Assembly (NCBI GenBank): GCA_021234155.1
Contig: JAJEKV010000012.1
Location: 8,150,448-8,214,447, forward strand
From: Isoetes taiwanensis
Lineage: Eukaryota > Streptophyta > Lycopodiopsida > Isoetales > Isoetaceae
DNA length: 64,000 nucleotides
Reading direction: 5' to 3'
Part shown: positions 57,773 through 64,000 of the stretch, piece by piece
Layout of the letters: every line of letters begins with the position of its first letter
Position numbering within the stretch: position 1 is the stretch's first letter
Translations under genes and position numbers: made by a program
The notes under the pieces: model-generated
The model's input: only the letters and a program-made list of their open reading frames with translations
Told to the model about the DNA's origin: nothing
Databases searched by the model: none

Positions 57773-58247
57773 AGCCAACAAAAAGAATTTCCGGGTACAT
57801 TTTCATTTGACGAGCCCCAAAGAATATCCAAAGGGATATGCTATAGAATAGAATAGAATAGGGATGATACTATAGAATAGAATGGAATGGTTTTTATGGT
57901 TCAAGGTTTCCTTTGTTATTAGATCTATATAATCTAATTTCGTTTTTAGAGAGCTGAAGATATGGAGAAGCTAAGTAGTGGTTTAGAGTTTCTGAACAAG
58001 GTCATTGACATTTACCTTCATTTCCAAGGAATTGAAGGTAAATGAAGTTCTTGAACTACTAGGTAGTTGCCTAGCAGTTATTTTGTCCTTCGTGAATTCT
58101 CCCTATTTTAGGTTCCTTGCCTCGTCTGTTTCTTCATCAGCCTCCTTACGAGCATCTTTTTCTTCTTGGATATCAAGCCTCACCCACCCGCCCTTTGTTT
58201 TCCGTTAAGTTAGCTTTGGTCCTTAAACTGGTTTTGGGAGCTTTCAT
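57773..58247. other. ARPC5 promoter side; hairpin and TAGAA repeats
   Basis: Contains (ATAGA)-type repeats at about 57842-57890 and an inverted repeat CATTTACCTTCA...TGAAGGTAAATG (about 58010-58046). No core promoter could be singled out. Confidence 0.5.
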
Positions 58248-58360
58248 GCCTAGTTGATGGCCTTAGTGCCTAGATGGAGGCCCTAGTGCCTAGTTGGAGA
58301 CCCTAGAGTCTTGTGGGCCCTTGTGCCTGTGGAGAGGTCCTAGAGCCTAGTTGAGCCCGA
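58248..58360. repeat. Minisatellite GCCTAGTTGGAGGCCCTAGT-like
   Basis: About five imperfect units of 20-24 bases (GCCTAGTTGATGGCCTTAGT, GCCTAGATGGAGGCCCTAGT, GCCTAGTTGGAGACCCTAGA and others). Confidence 0.75.
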
Positions 58361-58642
58361 TGGGCTTTAGCTCATTTTCTTGTTGTCTTGCAGGTACCAA
58401 GCTAGGAGGACACTACAGTTGATCTACCAAGTGGAGAAGGGAGTCTGGACCTTTGTCACATGTTGTTTCAGTCGAATTAGGTGCGAGCCGTTTTCAATTG
58501 ATCCAGGCGCGAGCTTTGTTTATTTCTTCTTGACTTAGCTTGTACTATGCCTATGTAGTCATCCCAACAAGGCTGGTAGGCCTGAGGGTAATCTGTTTTT
58601 CATCATTAGGAGCCTATCTGGTTAGTGATCCTATTATGGTCA

Positions 58643-58690
58643 GGGTTTTTCCTCGAAAACCCGAAATGGCGAGGTTTTTTAATCCCGATT
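58643..58690. repeat. GGGTTTTTCC/GAAAACCC hairpin module, reverse of 29.4 kb
   Basis: GGGTTTTTCCTCGAAAACCC followed by GAAATGGCGAGGTTTTTTAATCCCGAT. It matches the complement of 29396-29454, and a decayed version lies at 44443-44492. It suggests a shared LTR-type regulatory or termination element. Confidence 0.65.
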
Positions 58691-58712
58691 ATAATAGTTT
58701 CACTAATTCAGA

Positions 58713-58798
58713 GCATGTATTCTATTTGAGTTGTTTAAGAGATGCCTATGAAGGTGGTTATCAGCATGTATTCTATTTGAGTTGTTTAAGAGATGCCC
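58713..58798. repeat. Perfect 34-bp direct repeat, period 52
   Basis: GCATGTATTCTATTTGAGTT...GAGATGCC at 58713 and 58765, separated by 18 bases. It lies just left of repeat copy 3. Confidence 0.9.
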
Positions 58799-60429
58799 CA
58801 CCCATTTGCTACCTATTCCGTTTACTTAATTGTTTCCTTTGAGCTAAGGTATTGAAGGTTTTATTACCATGTGAAAGTGAACTAGTGATGGTGCCCACCA
58901 TCACCGTTGGGCTTTAGCAAATTGCAAATCTCTTGTAATTTGTGAAGATAAAAGCCGTCACGCAATTGAGCTTTCAAATGCTTATGATATGCTTCTCAAA
59001 CACGTCATGTAAGTAGAAAGATGGGATTTGCATGTCTTTATAAATGGATTTGTAGGTTATATAATCCTGAGAAATGCAAAGCAAGCTCAGGGTGGCAATA
59101 GGCGTCAATACGGATATAGAGGTAGGAGTTGCTTCTATTGGAAGTGCAAATATGTACAGAACACTATTGTACAGATATAACTGTAGGATGTTGCTTCTAT
59201 TGGAAGTGCAAGTTTGTTCATACAAAAGTATAAAGTGCATTTTATTTCAAAATGTTTATGTGATAAATATAATATACATTATGGTAAGGGACTCGCAAAG
59301 AATACAGATAGATAGACTTCTCATTTATCTCGTGATTTTCTAGAATGGTGGATAGTGGATAACGACACCTACAAACTACCCATAAATAAAAATATAGGGA
59401 ACATCGGGCTTGGACAAATATAAAATTTGAGTAATCGCTCTTATGAAAAACCCCACGAATGAAGAAGTCAACGCCGCTTGCCATCTTGTACATGTACACT
59501 ATCAAAACACTAGAATATAACGTGAAAAAAATAAACCTCCCAAAGTAGAGGGGCTGGTCCGCGCGTGCCACATGACAATTACATTAAACAATGAAATAGA
59601 TGGTGGGGAGGATAGGTTTCAAGAATGAGAATAAGGTATTCTTTGAGAGAGAGATGGCGGTGCTTGCACATTTCAAAGACTCCTCAGAACACAACCTTTA
59701 GCCGTATCTAATGACTTTTTCCATGAACAAATAAGCTATTACGGTCGACGATAGTAGATTTGGATCATATATTCTAACGCATTTGATATCGGATTGCGAG
59801 TTCATCTCCAGATGCTTTTACGGACTTGACAAGTGGCACATCTAACAACCGCCCCAACCTCGAAGCGTCTATGATTCCATGTCACATCTTGGCAGAATCT
59901 TGCCGCTTGATATATGGGGATTGTTGTCGTGGTTCGAGGTTTCTCAAAGCAAAGATATAGCCTACAGCGGCCAACCTTCATGCATCATATTACAAAAAAC
60001 AATTTAAATCCTAACTATGGAGCTCATGCTCTTTCAAAGGGAAGACACAGTCATGAATATGTGATTAAGCATGAGTATATTGGAGAATATATAATGCTTA
60101 GTGTAAATGCATTTCGTATTGCCATCGCTTTGAGAATTTTCTTCATTGATTGCTATTTCTAGTGGAGAGACGTTGGACCGTTTTGGTTGTTTTTACTATA
60201 TGTACCCATCTACATTTTCAATGCACGCAAGTTTGGACACGGAATGTCTTTGTCAATAAGAAGCAACATAATTAGTGTAGCATTATTGTTGCTAAAAGTC
60301 GACATATGTATATATGAGGACATTCATCATCAATAAGAATAATTATTGTCCCTTCCTTGGGAAAGTTTCTTGCGGTTAAATTCCATATAGAAAACCTATG
60401 AATAGTACATAGAAAGGCTATCGAGTAGT

Positions 60430-61330
60430 ATTTCTTTTTTTTTTGAAGAAGCTGTGTCATCAATATATTAAAAAGAATGGTAATGTTACAAAGCAAGTGA
60501 GGAGGAAGGAGGACTGCCCCAAAGAGACAAATGATACCCGACACTCCACAACAAACTCACGAAAAAGCGCAAACTCTACTGGCATACAACCTGACCATCA
60601 CCATCTACAACACCCAAGAAGTCCCGCCAAATGGCAAACTTCCGCTCTACTAATCTTGGGAACACCGTAAAAGCTTTGAAATAGCTTGTACCGAAGTCGA
60701 GGAATTAGAGAGGCCGCAGTCGCTGAATCCCCCGAAAGATCCACAACCGCCGTTTCCAAATCAGCCACACCAACCAAAGCCACGACGGATGCAAGGCTTG
60801 CCGCAAAAGCGCCAAGCACTAGGATACACATGAAGCAAAGAATTGGGTAGTCAATCTCAAAAAGCAGAGCCCTAACCCAATCCCGGCAGACCTACAAATG
60901 AGGGCATAAAACCGGACAATGCTCCCAGCGGTCTCGCGATGAAGGCCACAACAAAGGGCGAGAGGGCTCACACCCGCCTTAAAGCCCGACTCACAAGGGC
61001 ATTCACCACGATCACGGCGGTGCACCACCGCCATGAAGCACCCTAACCTTCGGTGGGGGAAGTGAGCTCCATGTCCACGTCCAAACCGAGCGCCATCGAG
61101 AACCCGGAAGCTGCAGAGACCACTTGCCTGAAGGGGACAGTGTGTCATGAATAGCCATCACCCGGTAACAAGACCGCACAAAACAAGAAGACACAACATC
61201 CGGATGAACCTTCCAAACCTGCACCACCACATTATCCTGAGGGACTATAGGTATGTGTAGCGGAATACTCCCCGCCACTTGTTCCCAGATAGCCACTTTA
61301 AATTTTATATGCATTGAAGGTGGCAAATTC
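60430..61330 (-). pseudogene. LINE zf-RVT remnant, copy 3 (frame-broken)
   Basis: Same sequence as 50219-51024, split into at least three frames (RWRSVWTWTWSSL, CGLHRETAGSIV, KISRAEVCHLAGLLG). The breaks coincide with the CAG/CTG-site differences from copy 2. Confidence 0.75.
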
Positions 61331-61914
61331 TTTCATATGTTTTTTTTTTTTTTTTTTTTTGGACACTGTATCTTCTTTGATATTCTTCTGCACGCATTTT
61401 GTTTCAAAATGCCTAATGAGTCTTTGCTCACCATTCTACAAATTAATAATTCTACTTTAGTCCCAATCTAAAGCCCAAATGCCATGATCGAGTCCCAACA
61501 AAAAATTCCTTGGGAAACTCCGTATTCCATTCTCATGTTGAACAAACACTTGAGGGTGGCAAAAACTTTCATGTGCATGTTTTGTGACGTATCTTCTTTG
61601 ATATTCATTTTGTCTCAAAATGCCTAATGAGTCTTTGCTCACCATTCTACAAACTAAAGCCCAAATGCGATGATAAAATCCCAACATGAATAACTCATTG
61701 TGCGTTTTTGTTGGGGTGTATTATCGTTTGGGGTGTGTATAAATTTTTTTTGGCCATCGGATGCTGGCATATCTCACAGCATATGCCATGGGGCGGAATT
61801 GCAGCCCTCAAATACAAGTCAAGATGGGATCAAAACCCCCATATTTGACTTACCCCTAACATTCCACTAAACCATTGAATAAATACAATATCTGAAAATT
61901 AGCAGCTTGACCAA

Positions 61915-62012
61915 ATAAAAAATTATGAGCCTGGGGAGTCGAACCCCATTAGAAGTTCCGACGCTCATCCAGGCATACTAGGAATCCCAGAAGAGGGATG
62001 CCTAGTATGCCT
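61915..62012 (-). repeat. tRNA-like 3' half and 18-bp hairpin, copy 3
   Basis: Identical to 51701-51796: T arm TGGGG-TTCGACT-CCCCA, T6, and the AGGCATACTAGG hairpin at 61971-62012. Confidence 0.7.
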
Positions 62013-62305
62013 AGGGGCCGAAGCCCACTAACAAATTAAACAAGTCAGTATCAACATACTATTTCAAAAAAACAGCATTGGGAATTTCGGCCACATTATA
62101 CAGCAGTAGGCTGCTGCAACAGATTCAACACGTGTCAAAATCATAGCCACCAAAGCAATCATACATGTCAAGCAACTCCATGCTGCTGAAACACATTCAA
62201 CATGACATTTAGAAGATAAACAACCCTGTTATTTCCACAATATAAAACCATAACGAGTTCTCTCAAGCCCACATAAAAGAACAGAAACAACAAGATGTAA
62301 ACAGA

Positions 62306-62701
62306 TCAGTTCATAGTGGAGCCACTCTGTGCATGCCTAATAAGTTCATCTAGTTGCCGTATTTCTTGCACGAGCAAGACCCTAGCAAGGCTCATATGAG
62401 AGCGCAAGATATGCAACTCAGAATGATCCCACTCCACAGCAGATATAGCATTCTGAATTGAGGCATAAAACCCTCTAAGCTGCCGCCTGAGCAAGCACAA
62501 GGATGCCGCAATCCTATGCGCCTCAGTTCCAACCTGGATAATGCTATTAACAAACTCTTGAGCACAAAACACTGCCTCAGGCTCAGCCGAGAACACAACA
62601 GGATCTGGATGTGATGCTTCAACAGCAGAAGAAATAAAAGAGTCAGGCAAAGATACAGCAGGTTGCTCCACGCCAGCAGCTGGTTCCCCATCAGTCTCCA
62701 T
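62306..62701 (-). CDS. Hypothetical 131-residue helical protein, copy 3
   Basis: Identical in sequence to the copy at 52094-52489 and similarly placed directly downstream of the HUH gene. Its preservation between copies, beside a broken HUH gene, probably reflects recent duplication and not selection. Confidence 0.55.
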   Translation of the reverse strand: METDGEPAAGVEQPAVSLPDSFISSAVEASHPDPVVFSAEPEAVFCAQEFVNSIIQVGTEAHRIAASLCLLRRQLRGFYASIQNAISAVEWDHSELHILRSHMSLARVLLVQEIRQLDELIRHAQSGSTMN

Positions 62702-62772
62702 ATTCCCTGCAACTAAAAAACAAATAAACCCATGAAAAAAAACCCAACTGTACAATCTAGAGGCAACCAAGA

Positions 62773-63800
62773 TCATCGTCCAATAGCCATGGTGCAATCA
62801 CCCTTGTGCACAGGGATGAAATCCACACCAGGCTCAAGAATGACAACATCATCAGTTTCTCGACTAAAAGAATCATCATAAATATCCTCAAAGTTATTGT
62901 CTTGTTCATCAATAGGAATGGAATCATCCCAATACCGCCTCCTCCCAGGCCCATTGCGCTCTACAGGCACAAACCCTGCTGGCAGCCCAAACAAAATCGT
63001 CCTCATATCCGAGGGCATGCACTGAGAAGGATTCAGCAGCACCCTCCATGCAGCCCGGACACGGTGCTCATTAATATGGGCAGTATTGGAAGGGATAATC
63101 CAAGAACTGGATAATGTAAATTTTCCAGAACGAATCATTCTGGCCAGTGTAAACAGCAAGCTAGCAGTCAATTGACGCTTCCCATGATAGTTAACAAAAT
63201 GGGCAGCTCGATTCAACAAGTTTTTGTTATCAAGAACAACTAAGTTTTTGGTATCACCAGCTCCCCACCTCAAATACAAATCCTTACCTTTCTCGATGGC
63301 AGCCTCACTAACATTATGAAGATGGCAGACATAGTGAACCTTTCCCACATCCTTCATACAATAGCCAATCATACCCTCAAAACAATGAAGGCGAGTGTTC
63401 TTCAGGGCTTTACAGACCAAGATCACACCAGGAGGCTTACAAACCCAATTAGAGTCTTTTTTATGGCATCATTCATGGCCCTAGGGCTTTTAAACTGGGC
63501 TCTAAAAACAACCTAACAATGCAAATGATCTACAGTAGCACCACGTTCCATGGCCACAGCTCCAGCAACACACCTCCGATTGCAAAATCCCACAAGGCCA
63601 TCATAAAAGCTCATAGGGACATCCTGCCCAGACAAACCTAAGGTAACACTCACATCTATGAGGTTCCAGTCCTGCTCAGCACAAAAATCACGACCATTCT
63701 CTTGGGAATTGGAAGAACTGACATTCAAGATATGGCTCACAAAAGCAGGGGCAGAGGAACGAGCACTCTTCCCCTTTCTGGCTGCCCTCTTCATAGACAT
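62773..63800 (-). pseudogene. Replitron-type HUH endonuclease gene, copy 3
   Basis: Same organisation as copy 2: ATG at 63800, HUH motif DHLHC then TAG at 63513, an A6-run frame change near 63460, and the tyrosine part open from 63426 to 62773. It keeps the 12 bases missing in copy 2, so an acidic stretch after NNFED reads IYDDSFSRETDD. It ends ...PVHKGDCTMAIGR. Upstream of GYCMKD it reads VILVCKALKNTRLHCFEGM, which in this family links the HUH and Tyr motifs and supports reading both parts as one former gene. Confidence 0.78.
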
Positions 63801-64000
63801 GGCAGAAAACCACAAACAAACACAATCCCACAGAAAAAAACACGGCTGGCTTACCTATCTCTTCTTCAAGAACACTCCACCTCTGCTCCCCGCCAACGAC
63901 AGCGACCCCAGCTTATCCACAGCTCCAAAAAAAGAAACACAAGACAGCCACGACACATCAGAGGCAGCTCCGCCATCCCTGGAGCACCCCAAGGAAGAAC

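Larger units (their letters stand above)
58834..64000. repeat. Copy 3 of the ~5.2-kb LINE/HUH unit (cut by window end)
   Basis: Begins at TTCCTTTGAGCTAAGGTATT and parallels copy 2 at an offset of about 10.21 kb. From about 59330 to 61620 it differs from copy 2 mainly at CAG/CTG sites. From there to about 63380 it is almost identical. The unique 53.87-58.83 kb spacer separates the two copies. Confidence 0.95.

Overview
This is a nuclear plant DNA window. The genes have GT-AG introns, and there is a cell-wall extensin, a PL1 pectate lyase, an Arp2/3 subunit and an organelle-type aspartyl aminopeptidase. Most of the rest is decayed transposons: a chromodomain Ty3/gypsy element, several non-LTR elements, Helitron ends, short inverted-repeat elements and a Replitron-type HUH endonuclease. 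I suspect a large-genome non-seed plant such as a fern, but the sequence alone does not prove it.

Layout. 1-2896 is a degraded copy of a long repeat seen twice more at the right end. 3349-6350 holds a Pif1-like helicase fragment followed by non-LTR reverse transcriptase pieces. 8145-14670 (+) is a ten-exon aspartyl aminopeptidase with all metal and catalytic motifs but several one-base frame breaks. 16754-17623 (-) is an extensin. 22384-23786 (+) is an intact four-exon pectate lyase. 24756-28070 (-) is an internally deleted chromovirus with short LTRs, PBS and polypurine tract. 29.2-36.2 kb is a T-poor, repeat-built block with no recognised gene and a 1.46-kb tandem duplication. 36.2-38.35 kb is a broken gene resembling the transposon-associated DUF7869 family. 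42.5-43.1 kb is the C-terminal MLLE end of a poly(A)-binding protein pseudogene. 44.36 kb is a Helitron 3' end, followed by a LINE remnant (44.7-46.1 kb). 47138-47575 (-) is a candidate two-exon membrane microprotein. 55904-57772 (-) is an intact four-exon ARPC5 gene.

From 48624 to 53.87 kb and again from 58834 to the window end lies a near-identical unit about 10.21 kb apart. It carries a LINE tail, a tRNA-like/hairpin module, a 131-residue helical ORF and a HUH endonuclease gene (H-hydrophobic-H followed by a GYCMKD tyrosine motif). This gene resembles Replitrons, a recently described group of eukaryotic HUH transposons. In both copies it is broken by the same stop at the conserved Gln after HUH and by the same frameshift.

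A second signal is not a gene. When the repeat copies are aligned, differences fall overwhelmingly on CAG/CTG triplets while the intervening sequence is conserved. This is a CHG-context pattern, either a methylation-linked mutation process or, more likely, a systematic base-calling error. It also bears on how the frame breaks in the window should be read.
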